DNA of 64,000 nt from Streptomyces sp. (GTDB lineage Bacteria; Actinomycetota; Actinomycetes; Streptomycetales; Streptomycetaceae): NCBI RefSeq assembly GCF_031181555.1, contig NZ_JAPSKQ010000004.1, positions 28,086 through 92,085 on the forward strand, given 5' to 3'. This document shows, piece by piece, positions 34,068 through 45,204 of the stretch. The position numbers and the translations under genes are program-made. Below the pieces are notes generated by a model. It saw only the letters and a list, made by a program, of their open reading frames with translations. It was not told the origin of the DNA and searched no databases. Positions within the stretch are counted from its first letter, which is position 1. Each line of letters opens with the position of its first letter.

Positions 34068-34931
34068 TCAGAGGCGGCAGGCGTGGATGGCCGTGGTGAG
34101 GATGGCGCGGGCGCCGATGTCGTACAGGTCGTCCATGACCCGCTGCGCCTCCTTGGACGGGACCATCGCGCGGACGGCGACCCAGCCCTCGTTGTGCAGC
34201 GGGGACACGGTCGGGGACTCCAGGCCCGGGGTCAGCGCGACGGCCTTCTCCAGCTGCTCGACCCGGCAGTCGTAGTCCATCATCACGTACGTCCGCGCGA
34301 CCAGGACGCCCTGGAGGCGGCGCAGGAACTGCTGCACCTTGGGCTCGACGGCCTCGTCGGCGTCGGCGTCCGCGCCGGTGCGGCGGATGACGACCGCCTC
34401 GGACTTCATGATCGGCTCGCCGATGACCTCCAGGCCCGCGTTGCGCAGGGAGGTGCCGGTCTCCACGACGTCGGCGATGACCTCGGCGACGCCCAGCTCG
34501 ATGGCGGTCTCGACGGCGCCGTCGAGGTGGACGACGGAGGCGTCGATGCCGTGGTCGGCCAGGTGCCCCGCGACGATGCCCTCGTAGGAGGTGGCGACCG
34601 TCATGCCGTTCAGGTCCGCCACCGAGTGCGCCGTGCCGGGCTTGGTGGCGTAGCGGAAGGTGGAGCGGGCGAAGCCCAGCGGCAGGATCTCCTCGGCCCT
34701 GGCGCCGGAGTCGACGAGCAGGTCGCGGCCGGTGATGCCGATGTCGAGGCGGCCGGAGGAGACGTAGATCGCGATGTCGCGGGGGCGGAGGTAGAAGAAC
34801 TCGACCTCGTTCTCCGGGTCGACGATCCGCAGTTCCTTGGACTCGCGGCGCTGCTGGTAGCCGGCCTCATGCAGCATCTCCGCCGCAGGGCCGGACAGTG
34901 AACCCTTGTTGGGGACGGCGATGCGCAGCAT
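34068..34931 (-). CDS. hisG: ATP phosphoribosyltransferase (long form)
   Basis: 287 residues, the long HisG form with its own C-terminal regulatory ACT-like domain, so no HisZ is needed. N-terminal LRIAVPNKGSL and the PRPP-site region VIADVVETGTSLRNAGL are clear. It catalyses the first, histidine-inhibited step of histidine synthesis. 46 bases downstream of hisE on the same strand, in the tail of the rib operon. Confidence 0.97.
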   Translation of the reverse strand: MLRIAVPNKGSLSGPAAEMLHEAGYQQRRESKELRIVDPENEVEFFYLRPRDIAIYVSSGRLDIGITGRDLLVDSGARAEEILPLGFARSTFRYATKPGTAHSVADLNGMTVATSYEGIVAGHLADHGIDASVVHLDGAVETAIELGVAEVIADVVETGTSLRNAGLEVIGEPIMKSEAVVIRRTGADADADEAVEPKVQQFLRRLQGVLVARTYVMMDYDCRVEQLEKAVALTPGLESPTVSPLHNEGWVAVRAMVPSKEAQRVMDDLYDIGARAILTTAIHACRL

Positions 34932-34977
34932 GAGGTCGGCTTCCTTTGTGTGAAGGGGTGTTTCGCGGGCTTCGGGT

Positions 34978-35250
34978 TTACAGGTGGGCGTAGACGTCGT
35001 CGAGGGAGATGCCGCGGGCGACCATCATCACCTGGACGTGGTACAGCAGCTGCGAGATCTCCTCGGCGGCCGCCTCCTTGCCCTCGTACTCGGCGGCCAT
35101 CCAGACCTCGGCGGCCTCCTCGACGACCTTCTTGCCGATGGCGTGGACGCCCTTGTCCACCAGCTCGGCGGTGCGGGAGGTGGCGGGGTCGCCGTGGGCG
35201 GCCTTGTGCTGGAGCTCGGTGAAGAGCTCCTCGAACGTCTTCTTGGACAT
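34978..35250 (-). CDS. hisE: Phosphoribosyl-ATP pyrophosphatase
   Basis: 90 residues, all-alpha NTP pyrophosphatase. Metal ligands are in [14 protein letters not shown] and [14 protein letters not shown]. It hydrolyses phosphoribosyl-ATP to phosphoribosyl-AMP, the second histidine step, directly following HisG's reaction. Stand-alone form, as in other actinobacteria (HisI is separate). ATG 35250; 34 bases after ribH. Confidence 0.96.
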   Translation of the reverse strand: MSKKTFEELFTELQHKAAHGDPATSRTAELVDKGVHAIGKKVVEEAAEVWMAAEYEGKEAAAEEISQLLYHVQVMMVARGISLDDVYAHL

Positions 35251-35284
35251 GGTGGTCCTAACCCTACGCGGTGACGGGGGCTCC

Positions 35285-37199
<1,915 letters not shown>

Positions 37200-37203
<4 letters not shown>

Positions 37204-37841
37204 GCGGGCGCTCCTTCCAGGGCGGGCCGCGCGGTGCGGGAGCGCAGCCACCAGTCGCGCAGCCCCCACAGGACCAGCGCGCCGTAGATGACGTAGACGA
37301 AACCGGAGAAGGCGAAGCCGTTGGCGAAGTTCAGGGGGACGCCGACGAGGTCGACGAGCAGCCAGGCGAACCAGAACTCGACCATGCCGCGGGCCTGGGC
37401 GTACATGGCGACGATCGTGCCGACGAAGATGTAGGCGTCCGGCCAGGGGTCCCAGGACAGGGACGGGTAGGCCGTGAACAGGCCGCCCACCGCGAGGGTG
37501 CCCGCGGCGGCCGCGCCGGCCAGAAGCGCTCGCTCGCGCCAGGTGGCGAAGCGGACCGCGATGGAACCGTCCTGCGCCTGCTGCCTGCCGCGGTTCCACT
37601 GCCAAAAGCCCCAGGCGGCGACGAGCATCACGACGATCTGCTTGCCGGCGCTGCCGGAGAGGTGGGCGGTGGCGAAGGCCGCGAAGAGGATCAGACCGGA
37701 GACGAACTGGGCGGGCCAGGTCCAGATGGAGCGCCGCCAGCCGAGGGCGAGGGCGATCAGACCGATCACGTTTCCGATCATGTCCGACCACTTGATGTGC
37801 TGGTCGAAGAGGACGAAGGCCTCGGAGTTGAGCCAGTTCAC
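37200..37841 (-). CDS. ribM: PnuC-like riboflavin transporter RibM
   Basis: 213 residues, about seven membrane helices of the PnuC fold, with [19 protein letters not shown] and [22 protein letters not shown]. PnuC proteins carry nicotinamide riboside, but those within rib operons under FMN riboswitches, as in Streptomyces davawensis and Corynebacterium, are riboflavin (and roseoflavin) facilitators named RibM. Both ends overlap neighbouring genes by four bases. Confidence 0.9.
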
Positions 37842-38452
37842 CGCGCGGCCCCCTCGCCGACGGCCCGGTCGCCGATCATCCGCTCGACGTACTTGGCGAT
37901 GACGTCCACCTCGAGGTTGACCGGGTCGCCGGGCTGCTTGAGGCCGAGGGTGGTCAGGGCGAGGGTGGTGGGGATCAGGCTGACGGTGAAGAAGTCGGGC
38001 CCGGCGTCGACGACGGTGAGGCTGATGCCGTCGACGGTGATGGAGCCCTTCTCCACGACGTAGCGGGAGAGGTCCGCGGGCAGCGAGATCTTCACGATCT
38101 CCCAGTTCTCGGACGGCTTGCGCTCGAGGATCTCGCCGGTGCCGTCGACGTGCCCCTGCACGATGTGGCCGCCGAGGCGGGCGCCCAGGGCCATGGGGCG
38201 TTCGAGGTTGACGCGGGAGCCGACGGCGAGGGCGCCGAGGCTGGAGCGGTTCAGGGTCTCGGCCATCACGTCGGCGGTGAACTCGTCGCCCTCGTGCTCG
38301 ACGACCGTGAGGCAGACGCCGTTGACGGCGATGGAGTCGCCGTGCTCGGCGCCTTCGGTGACGACGGGGCCTCGCAGGCGGAAGCGACAGGCGTCGTCGA
38401 GGGTCTCGACGGCGGTGACCTCGCCCAGCTCTTCGACGATTCCGGTGAACAC
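37838..38452 (-). CDS. ribE: Riboflavin synthase alpha subunit
   Basis: 204 residues with two lumazine-binding repeats: [11 protein letters not shown] with [13 protein letters not shown], and [12 protein letters not shown] with [13 protein letters not shown]. It dismutates two lumazines to riboflavin. GTG 38452 follows AGGAGG; first gene of the operon, about 147 bases below the FMN riboswitch. Confidence 0.97.
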   Translation of the reverse strand: MFTGIVEELGEVTAVETLDDACRFRLRGPVVTEGAEHGDSIAVNGVCLTVVEHEGDEFTADVMAETLNRSSLGALAVGSRVNLERPMALGARLGGHIVQGHVDGTGEILERKPSENWEIVKISLPADLSRYVVEKGSITVDGISLTVVDAGPDFFTVSLIPTTLALTTLGLKQPGDPVNLEVDVIAKYVERMIGDRAVGEGAAR

Positions 38453-38599
38453 TTCCCGGGTCCTCCTGCCTCTTCGGGCACGGACTCCGGGGCTGTCGAT
38501 GACGACAGAGGAAACGAACGGGAACACCGGGGACGACGCCGGACGGAGTCCGCCCTCAGGACGGACCGCTCGGGCGGCGCGCACGGATGCCCGCTCGCC

Positions 38600-38726
38600 G
38601 CGCACTGCCTCCCATCCGGACTTTAACCGTCGGTCCAGGAATTTCACCTGGTCAACCGGCCGCTGGAGGCGACCGGGTCGCGGACTGTAACCGCCGGTTC
38701 GGACTTTCACCGACCCCGGAGTGCGC
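38600..38726 (-). promoter_or_regulatory. FMN riboswitch (RFN element)
   Basis: On the minus strand the conserved core is present: GGTCGGTGAAAGTCCGAACC, GGCGGTTACAGTCCGCGACC, GGTTGACCAGGTGAAATTCC and ACCGACGGTTAAAGTCCGGA. P1 forms from GCGCACT (38726-38720) and AGTGCGC (38606-38600). FMN binding is expected to lower expression of the ribE-ribM-ribBA-ribH transcript, most likely by blocking translation initiation, since no U-tract terminator follows. Confidence 0.96.
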
Positions 38727-38878
38727 TGCTACTGATACAGGGCCAGTGTGCCACGCCCGATCGCCGTCCATGCGGGCGAGGAGTGTGGGGTGGCTCACAT
38801 TCGGTGACGCCCGGCCCGCCGGACGGGACGCGGGAGGCCAACTCCCGCCCCGTCGCCCGCGCTTGAAGGGTCGCGAGA

Positions 38879-38921
38879 TTGGTCCATACCTATTGACGGT
38901 GTGGTCTAGTCCTCTTAGGGT
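38879..38921 (+). promoter_or_regulatory. Chitinase promoter with direct repeats (DasR-type)
   Basis: TTGACG (38893-38898), 17 bases and TAGGGT (38916-38921) form the promoter. Two direct repeats, TTGGTCCATACC (38879-38890) and GTGGTCTAGTCC (38901-38912), flank the -35. This is the classic arrangement of Streptomyces chitinase promoters; the repeats resemble half or full DasR sites (TGGTCTAGACCA), so N-acetylglucosamine-responsive control is expected. Confidence 0.85.
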
Positions 38922-38952
38922 CTGCGCCAACTTCCGTGGAGAGGAACCCACT

Positions 38953-41286
38953 GTGCCGTCCCCCTCGCGCGCCGGGGCGAGACCTGCCCTGCTCGCCTCC
39001 GCCGCCGCCGTCGCGGGCCTGCTGCTCGCGGCCCTCCCGGCCACCGTCTCGCACGCCGCCGACCAGGAGTCCTGCCGTCCCGACGGCCTCTACCGGACGC
39101 CTGGCGTCGCCGTCCCGTACTGCTCGGTCTACGACACGGCCGGGCGGGAGAAGATGGGCGCCGACCACCAGCGCCGGGTGATCGGCTACTTCACCGGCTG
39201 GCGCACCGGCAAGGACGGAAAGCCCGCCTACCTCGCGTCCGACATCCCGTGGGACAAGATCACCCACATCAACTACGCGTTCGCGCACGTCGACAAGGGC
39301 AACAAGCTCTCCGTCGGCTCGGACGGCGCGGCCAATCCGGCGACCGGCACGACCTGGCCGGGCGTGGCCGGCGCGGAGATGGACCCGGCCCTCCCCTACA
39401 AGGGCCACTTCAACCTGCTCAACAAGTTCAAGAAGCAGCACCCGGACGTCAAGACGCTGATCTCGGTGGGCGGTTGGGCCGAGACCGGGGGCTACTTCGA
39501 CGACAGCGGCAACCGTGTGAACTCCGGCGGCTTCTACTCGATGGCCACCAACGCCGACGGCTCGGTCAACCAGGCCGGCATCGACACCTTCGCCGACTCG
39601 GCGGTCGACTTCATCCGGAAGTACGGCTTCAACGGCGTCGACATCGACTACGAGTACCCGACGACCATGAAGGACGCGGGCAACCCGCTCGACTGGTCCC
39701 TCGCCAACGGCCGCCGGGCCGGGCTGGTCAAGGGCTACGCCGCGTTGATGAAGACGCTGCGCGAGAAGCTGGACCGCGCGGGCGCGGCCGACGGCAGGCA
39801 CTACCTGCTGACGGTGGCGGCCCCCTCGTCCGGCTACCTGCTGCGCGGCATGGAGACCTTCCAGGTCCAGAAGTACCTGGACTACGTCAACATCATGTCG
39901 TACGACCTGCACGGCGCCTGGAACGAGTACGTCGGCCCCAACGCCTCCCTCTTCGACGACGGCAGGGACGCCGAGCTGGCCGCCTCGAACGTCTACGGCA
40001 GCGCCCAGTACGGCGGCATCGGCTACCTCAACACCGACTGGGCCTACCACTACTTCCGCGGCTCCATGCCGGCCGGCCGCATCAACATCGGCCTGCCGTA
40101 CTACACCCGCGGGTTCAAGAACGTCCAGGGCGGGACCGACGGTCTGTGGGGCAGGGCCGCCGCCTCCTCCTGCCCGGCGGGCTCCGGCCTGACCAAGTGC
40201 GGTGACGGCGCCGTCGGCATCGACAACCTCTGGCACGACCTCGACACCAACGGCAAGGAGTCCCCGGCGGGCTCCAACCCGATGTGGCACGCCAAGAACC
40301 TCGAGAAGGGGATCGTCGGCGACTACGTCACCCGGTACGGCTTCCCGGCGGACACCGAGCTGACCGGAACGTACGCCCGCAAGTACGACTCGACGCTGGT
40401 CGCCCCCTGGCTGTGGAACGCCGAGAAGAAGGTCTTCCTCTCCACCGAGGACGAGCAGTCGGTCGCGGCCAAGGCCGACTACGTCGTGGACCGCGGCATC
40501 GGCGGCACCATGGTCTGGGAGCTGGCCGGCGACTACTCCTGGAACGCCGCCAAGGGCCAGTACGAGACGGGCGACACGCTCACCTCGCTGATGTACGACA
40601 AGTTCAAGTCGGCCACGCCGTACGGCGCGAGGAAGTCGAACGCGGACCTGCCGGCTCAGGCCGTGAACGTGGACGTGGAGTTCACGGACTTCAAGCTGGG
40701 CGACTCCAACTACCCGATCACGCCCAAGCTGCGGATCACGAACCACACGAAGACCGCGCTGCCGGGCGGCACGGAGTTCCGGTTCGACTACGCGACCTCG
40801 GCTCCGGGGAACGCGTCCGACCAGTCCGGCTTCGGCACCAAGGTCGTCCGCAGCGACCACACGGGCGACAACGTGGGCGGTCTGAAGGGCGACTTCCACC
40901 GGGTGTCGCTGAAGCTGCCTGCGTGGCAGTCGCTGGCGCCGGGTGCGACCGTCGACCTGGCGTTCAACTACTACCTGCCCGTGTCGACCCCGTCGAACTG
41001 GACGGTGACGATCAACGGCGAGGAGTACGCCCTCGCCGGGGACCTGGCCCGCGGGACGACCGTCGTCGAGCCGGGCACCGGCACGGCGCCGACGGACCCG
41101 CCGACGACGCCGCCCGGTGAGCCCGGCGACTGCGCGGAGCCGGCCTGGGACGCCTCGACCGCGTACGGCGGCGGCAGCGTGGTGTCCCACGAGGGGCACC
41201 TCTGGAAGGCGCAGTGGTGGACGAAGGGCGAGGAGCCCGGAACCACCGGCGAATGGGGGGTCTGGCGGGACCAGGGAGCCTGCTGA
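38953..41286 (+). CDS. Secreted family 18 chitinase with chitin-binding C-terminus
   Basis: 777 residues. A signal peptide ends near SHAADQ (about residue 38). The GH18 catalytic domain spans about 75-560, with Glu234 as proton donor in NGVDIDYEYP; the DxxDxDxE motif has Asn227 in place of the first Asp. A beta-sandwich domain (about 575-705) precedes a Thr/Pro linker and a CBM5/12 chitin-binding module (WDASTAYGGGSVVSHEGHLW). GTG 38953 follows GGAGAGG. It degrades chitin outside the cell, feeding the DasR regulon. Confidence 0.95.
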   Translation: MPSPSRAGARPALLASAAAVAGLLLAALPATVSHAADQESCRPDGLYRTPGVAVPYCSVYDTAGREKMGADHQRRVIGYFTGWRTGKDGKPAYLASDIPWDKITHINYAFAHVDKGNKLSVGSDGAANPATGTTWPGVAGAEMDPALPYKGHFNLLNKFKKQHPDVKTLISVGGWAETGGYFDDSGNRVNSGGFYSMATNADGSVNQAGIDTFADSAVDFIRKYGFNGVDIDYEYPTTMKDAGNPLDWSLANGRRAGLVKGYAALMKTLREKLDRAGAADGRHYLLTVAAPSSGYLLRGMETFQVQKYLDYVNIMSYDLHGAWNEYVGPNASLFDDGRDAELAASNVYGSAQYGGIGYLNTDWAYHYFRGSMPAGRINIGLPYYTRGFKNVQGGTDGLWGRAAASSCPAGSGLTKCGDGAVGIDNLWHDLDTNGKESPAGSNPMWHAKNLEKGIVGDYVTRYGFPADTELTGTYARKYDSTLVAPWLWNAEKKVFLSTEDEQSVAAKADYVVDRGIGGTMVWELAGDYSWNAAKGQYETGDTLTSLMYDKFKSATPYGARKSNADLPAQAVNVDVEFTDFKLGDSNYPITPKLRITNHTKTALPGGTEFRFDYATSAPGNASDQSGFGTKVVRSDHTGDNVGGLKGDFHRVSLKLPAWQSLAPGATVDLAFNYYLPVSTPSNWTVTINGEEYALAGDLARGTTVVEPGTGTAPTDPPTTPPGEPGDCAEPAWDASTAYGGGSVVSHEGHLWKAQWWTKGEEPGTTGEWGVWRDQGAC

Positions 41287-41484
41287 CCCCCGTGCGAGAC
41301 CGGCCCGGCGGCGGTGACGACGGCCCTTGCCCGCCGCCGGGTCTCACCACACCGGCGCGGTGAGCGCCTCGGCCGGACGGGCCCGCCCCCCGGGTGCGGG
41401 CCGTGACGGGCTCGGACAAGCTGGACTTCGTACGCCGTCGGCCGGCGCCGGCGCGGAACCCGCGGCAACGGCTCTCCAGGCCGA

Positions 41485-41511
41485 TGTCACATCTCGCGGC
41501 GGCCGCCCGTC
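41485..41511 (+). promoter_or_regulatory. ECF41-type sigma-factor promoter
   Basis: TGTCACA (41485-41491), exactly 16 bases, and CGTC (41508-41511) reproduce the ECF41 consensus TGTCACA-N16-CGTC. Transcription would start near 41518, about 50 bases before the oxidoreductase ATG. ECF41 targets are typically carboxymuconolactone decarboxylases, oxidoreductases and epimerases, which fits. No ECF41 sigma gene is in the window. Confidence 0.75.
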
Positions 41512-41568
41512 CCAGCTGACGGGGGCGCACCGGCAGGGGGCGCCCGGTGTCCGAAGGGGCTGAACAGC

Positions 41569-42324
41569 ATGACCACGATCCTGGTGACCGGCGGTACCGG
41601 AACGCTCGGCCGGCTCGTCACCGAGCGGCTGCGGGCGGACGGGCACGAGGTGCGGGTCCTCAGCCGGCACTCCCGGCCGTACGCCGTCGACCTGCGGGAG
41701 GGCGGGAGCGGCCTGCACACGGCCCTCGCGGACGTGGAGACGGTCGTGCACTGCGCGACGTCGCCGCGCGGCGGCGACGAGAGGGCGGCGACGAACCTGA
41801 TCGCCGCGGCCCGGCGGGCCGGGGTGGGTCATCTCGTGTACATCTCGATCGTCGGCGTGGACCGCGTGCCGTTCGGGTACTACAGGACCAAGCTGGCGGT
41901 GGAGCGCCTGGTCGAGGAGTCGGGGCTGGGCTGGACGGTGCTGCGCACCACCCAGTTCCACGATCTGCTGCTCATGCTCTTCCAGGGCCTGGCCAAGGTG
42001 CCGGTCCTGCTGCTGCCGGCCCGGGTGAAGGACCAGCCGATCGACACCGCCGAGGTCGCCGAGCGCCTGGCGGAGCTGGCCCAGGACGGGCCGGCGGGCC
42101 GTGTCGAGGACATGGGCGGCCCGGAGGTGCGGACGTTCGACTCGCTGGCCCGCGCGTATCTGCGGGCCACGGGCCGCCGGCGCGCGGTGGTGAAGGTCCC
42201 CCTGCGCGGCGCGGCCTACCGCGCCTTCCGCGGCGGCGGCCATCTCACCCCGGAGCGGGCGGTGGGCAGGCGCACGTTCGACGAGTTCCTGGCGGAGCGG
42301 TTCGGGGGCACGGGGCGCCGGTGA
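41569..42324 (+). CDS. NmrA/SDR-like NAD(P)-binding oxidoreductase
   Basis: 251 residues, an atypical (extended) SDR. The Rossmann motif is ILVTGGTGTLGRLV at the N-terminus; VYISIVGVDRVPFGYYRTK carries the YxxxK-like pair, and WTVLRTTQFHDLLL is typical of NmrA/quinone-oxidoreductase-like proteins. ATG 41569 follows AAGGGG. The upstream ECF41-type promoter places it in an ECF41 regulon. Cofactor binding is evident; the reaction is unknown. Confidence 0.9.
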   Translation: MTTILVTGGTGTLGRLVTERLRADGHEVRVLSRHSRPYAVDLREGGSGLHTALADVETVVHCATSPRGGDERAATNLIAAARRAGVGHLVYISIVGVDRVPFGYYRTKLAVERLVEESGLGWTVLRTTQFHDLLLMLFQGLAKVPVLLLPARVKDQPIDTAEVAERLAELAQDGPAGRVEDMGGPEVRTFDSLARAYLRATGRRRAVVKVPLRGAAYRAFRGGGHLTPERAVGRRTFDEFLAERFGGTGRR

Positions 42325-42619
42325 GCGGGCCGGCCCCCGCCGTGCGGGCGGGCCGGTCCGCGCACTCGCCCGCACGGCGGCCGGGGAGCCGGCACCGAGC
42401 CGCCCCGGGCGGGGCCTGCCACCGCCGACCGGGGCCGAGTCGTCTCCCTGCGGCGGGCGGCCGGATCGCCGGCGGAGCCGTGAGGGCCCGCGCGGAGTGC
42501 CGAAGTCGCCGGTGACGATCCCGGCGGGCCCGGGTCGCGGATCCGCCGGGCGCGACGCTTTCCGGGAAGGAGTCACTCCCGCGGCCGGAGCACACCGCCC
42601 CGGGGCACCGACCGCGGGC
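42325..42619. other. 295-base gap with no identified feature
   Basis: Between the convergent oxidoreductase and ROK genes, very GC-rich. Several short GC palindromes occur but no clear terminator stem with flanking T residues, and no small ORF with a ribosome site. Confidence 0.3.
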
Positions 42620-43855
42620 TCACGCCCCGGCCGCGGGGCGGGGTCGACCGACGGCGTCGAAGTCCCAGGGCGCGGGGGACCCGAAGAGTTCGTCCTGGGC
42701 GCGGTCCCGGGCGGTCAGCAGCGCGCCCCGCAGGACCGCGCCGCCGCCCAGGACGCCGGCCCGCACCTCGGCGGGCAGCGGCGAGAGGGCGGCCAGGCGG
42801 CCCTGCACCCGGGAGGCGAGCGCCTCCCCGCCGGCCTGCCCGACCTCCCCGCCCAGCACCACGCACCCGGGATCCAGCAGTGCGACCACCGACGCGACGC
42901 CCACGGCGATCCGGTCGGCCAGCGCGTCGAGGAAACGCACCCGGGCGGACGCCGGTCCGGCTCCCCGGACGGCCGCCCGCACCGCCCCCGCCGCCACCGG
43001 CTCGACCCCGGGCTCGGCCACGACGCCGTACTCCCCCGCCAGTTCCGCGACCGCCGCCGCCCCGGCCAGGGAGTGGAAGCCGCCCGCGCAGTCCGTGGCC
43101 GACGGGAGGCCGTTCGTGCCCGGGACCGGGAGGAAGCCGATCTCGCCCGTGCCGCCGGAGGCGCCTCGGCGCAGGGCACCGTCGAGGACCACGGCCGCGC
43201 CGGTGCCGTGGCCCAGCCACAGCAGGACGAAGGTGTCCCGGTCGCGGGCCGCCCCGTCGCGCTGCTCGGCCAGGGCGGCGAGGTTGGTCTCGTTCTCCAC
43301 GCTGATCCGGGCCTCGGGGAGGCGTTCCTGGAGCGCGGCGACCAGGCGGCGGTGCCATTCGGGCAGGCCGGTGGAGTCGCGCAGTTCGCCGCTCGCGGGG
43401 TCGATCAGTCCCGGCGCGCCGATCCCGACGGTGTGCAGCCGGTCGGCGCCCGCCTCCTTCACCGCCCGCTCGACCAGCGCCACCGCCTGCTCCACGGCGG
43501 ACCCCGTCCCCGCGTCCCCGGTGATGGGCACGGACGCCTCGGCCAGGACCTCGCCGACGAGGTCGGAGACGACCACGGCGACGCCCTCGGTGCGCACGTC
43601 GAGCGCGGCCAGGTGCGCCCGGCCGGCGACGAGGCCGTACAGCTTGGCGTTGGGTCCGCGCCGCTGCTCCCCCGCCTCTCCGACCACCGCGATCAGACCG
43701 GCGGCGGTGAGGCGCTCGACGAGGTCGGCGACGGTCGGCCGGGAGAGCCCGGTCAGCTGCTTCAGCCGGCCTGCCGTCAGCGGGCCTTCCTGCTGGAGCA
43801 GACGCAGGGCGAGCCGGTCGTTGATGGCTCTGGCGGTGCTCGGGGATGCGGCCAT
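42620..43855 (-). CDS. ROK-family transcriptional regulator (NagC/XylR type)
   Basis: 411 residues. The N-terminal winged HTH (about 10-65) contains LKQLTGLSRPTVADLVERL; the ROK sugar-kinase-like domain has VGIGAPGLIDPASG and LLWLGHGTGAAVVLDG. The expected C-x-C zinc cluster of ROK kinases is not obvious, which is common in ROK repressors. Divergent from an MFS gene with a 143-base gap, so it probably controls that transporter in response to a sugar or derivative. Confidence 0.92.
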   Translation of the reverse strand: MAASPSTARAINDRLALRLLQQEGPLTAGRLKQLTGLSRPTVADLVERLTAAGLIAVVGEAGEQRRGPNAKLYGLVAGRAHLAALDVRTEGVAVVVSDLVGEVLAEASVPITGDAGTGSAVEQAVALVERAVKEAGADRLHTVGIGAPGLIDPASGELRDSTGLPEWHRRLVAALQERLPEARISVENETNLAALAEQRDGAARDRDTFVLLWLGHGTGAAVVLDGALRRGASGGTGEIGFLPVPGTNGLPSATDCAGGFHSLAGAAAVAELAGEYGVVAEPGVEPVAAGAVRAAVRGAGPASARVRFLDALADRIAVGVASVVALLDPGCVVLGGEVGQAGGEALASRVQGRLAALSPLPAEVRAGVLGGGAVLRGALLTARDRAQDELFGSPAPWDFDAVGRPRPAAGA

Positions 43856-43998
43856 GCCGGGATCCTTCCAGATCGGCGGGACCGGTCGGGGCGCAGGACC
43901 GGCGGTGCGGGGTCAGCCGTATACCACTTATCTTTCAGGCAGGGACCCTGATAGTTTACGGCCGCACGTACGGGACGGACGACCGGAGGGGCGGGACG

Positions 43999-45204
43999 AT
44001 GAGCGAAGTGGTCCACGGGCGGCTCGAGGTGAGGCGGGCACGGTACGCCGTGGCCGCCGTGTTCGCCGTGCACGGCGCCGTCACCGGCTCGTTCGCCACC
44101 CGCGTCCCGTGGATCCAGGACCACGCCGGGGTCAGCGCGGGGCAGCTCGGGCTGGCGCTCGCCTTTCCCGCGCTCGGCGCGTCCGTCGCGATGCCGCTCG
44201 CGGGGAGGATCAGCCACCGCTTCGGCGCCCGCACCGCGCTGCGCGGACTGATCGCCCTGTGGACCCTCTCGCTGGTCCTTCCCTCACTCGCCCCGGACCT
44301 GCTCACCCTCTGCCTGGCCCTGTTCGTCTACGGCGCCACGGCCGGGATGTCCGACGTGGCGATGAACGCGCTGGGCGTGGAGGTGGAGAACCGCCTCGAC
44401 AAGTCGATCATGTCCGGACTGCACGGCATGTGGAGCGCCGGCGCCCTGATCGGCTCGGCGGCCGGCACGCTCGCCGCCCACCTCGGCGCGGACGCCCGGC
44501 TGCACCACGTGCTCGCGGCCGCCGTCCTGACGGTGACGGGTGTCACCGCCTGCGCCTGGGTGCTGGATCTGCAGCCCGCCGAGGACGAGGAGCCGCCGCC
44601 GAGGTTCGCGCTGCCGCCGCGCTCCGCGCTGCTGATCGGCGCGATCGGGTTCTGCGCGGTCTTCGCGGAGGGCGCCAGCCTGGACTGGTCGGCGGTCTAC
44701 CTGCGCGACCAGCTCGGTGCCTCGGCCGGTCTCGCCGCCGCCTGCACGACCGGTTTCACGCTCACCATGGCGATCGCCCGGATCGCCGGTGACCGGGTGG
44801 TGGACCGCTACGGCGCCGTCCGCACGGTCCGGGCGAGCGGTGTCCTCGCCGTGCTCGGCGGACTGCTGATCGTCCTCGCGCGGCATCCCGCGATGGCGAT
44901 GGGCGGCTTCGCCCTGATGGGTCTGGGCATCGCGGTGGTCGTGCCGCTGTGCTTCGCCGCCGCCGGCCGCAGCGGCACCAACCCGAGCCTGGCCATCGCG
45001 GGCGTCGCGACCATCACCTACACCTCGGGGCTCATCGCCCCGAGCGCGATCGGGCTGCTGGCCCAGGCGACCAGCCTGATGGTGTCGTTCGTCCTGGTCA
45101 CGGTGCTGTCGTGCGGCCTGGCCGGCTTCGCGAGGGTCCTGCGCGCCGGCGACCGCACGAAGATCACGCGTCCGGACGCAGCAGTTCCCGGCCCGCGGCC
45201 CTGA
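43999..45204 (+). CDS. MFS transporter beside ROK regulator
   Basis: 401 residues, 12 membrane helices. The first half has AVHGAVTGSFATRVPWIQDH, typical of the YbjJ-like/FucP-related MFS branch, and the motif-A loop GRISHRFGARTAL. ATG 43999 follows GGAGGGGCGGG. Likely under the control of the divergent ROK protein, so a sugar or polyol exporter or importer. Its last 41 bases overlap the convergent thioesterase gene. Confidence 0.88.
   Translation: MSEVVHGRLEVRRARYAVAAVFAVHGAVTGSFATRVPWIQDHAGVSAGQLGLALAFPALGASVAMPLAGRISHRFGARTALRGLIALWTLSLVLPSLAPDLLTLCLALFVYGATAGMSDVAMNALGVEVENRLDKSIMSGLHGMWSAGALIGSAAGTLAAHLGADARLHHVLAAAVLTVTGVTACAWVLDLQPAEDEEPPPRFALPPRSALLIGAIGFCAVFAEGASLDWSAVYLRDQLGASAGLAAACTTGFTLTMAIARIAGDRVVDRYGAVRTVRASGVLAVLGGLLIVLARHPAMAMGGFALMGLGIAVVVPLCFAAAGRSGTNPSLAIAGVATITYTSGLIAPSAIGLLAQATSLMVSFVLVTVLSCGLAGFARVLRAGDRTKITRPDAAVPGPRP

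Noticed and set aside
38587..38952. Upstream extension of the chitinase frame
   Set aside because: It crosses the riboswitch on the other strand and the chitinase promoter, and the signal peptide starts at GTG 38953.
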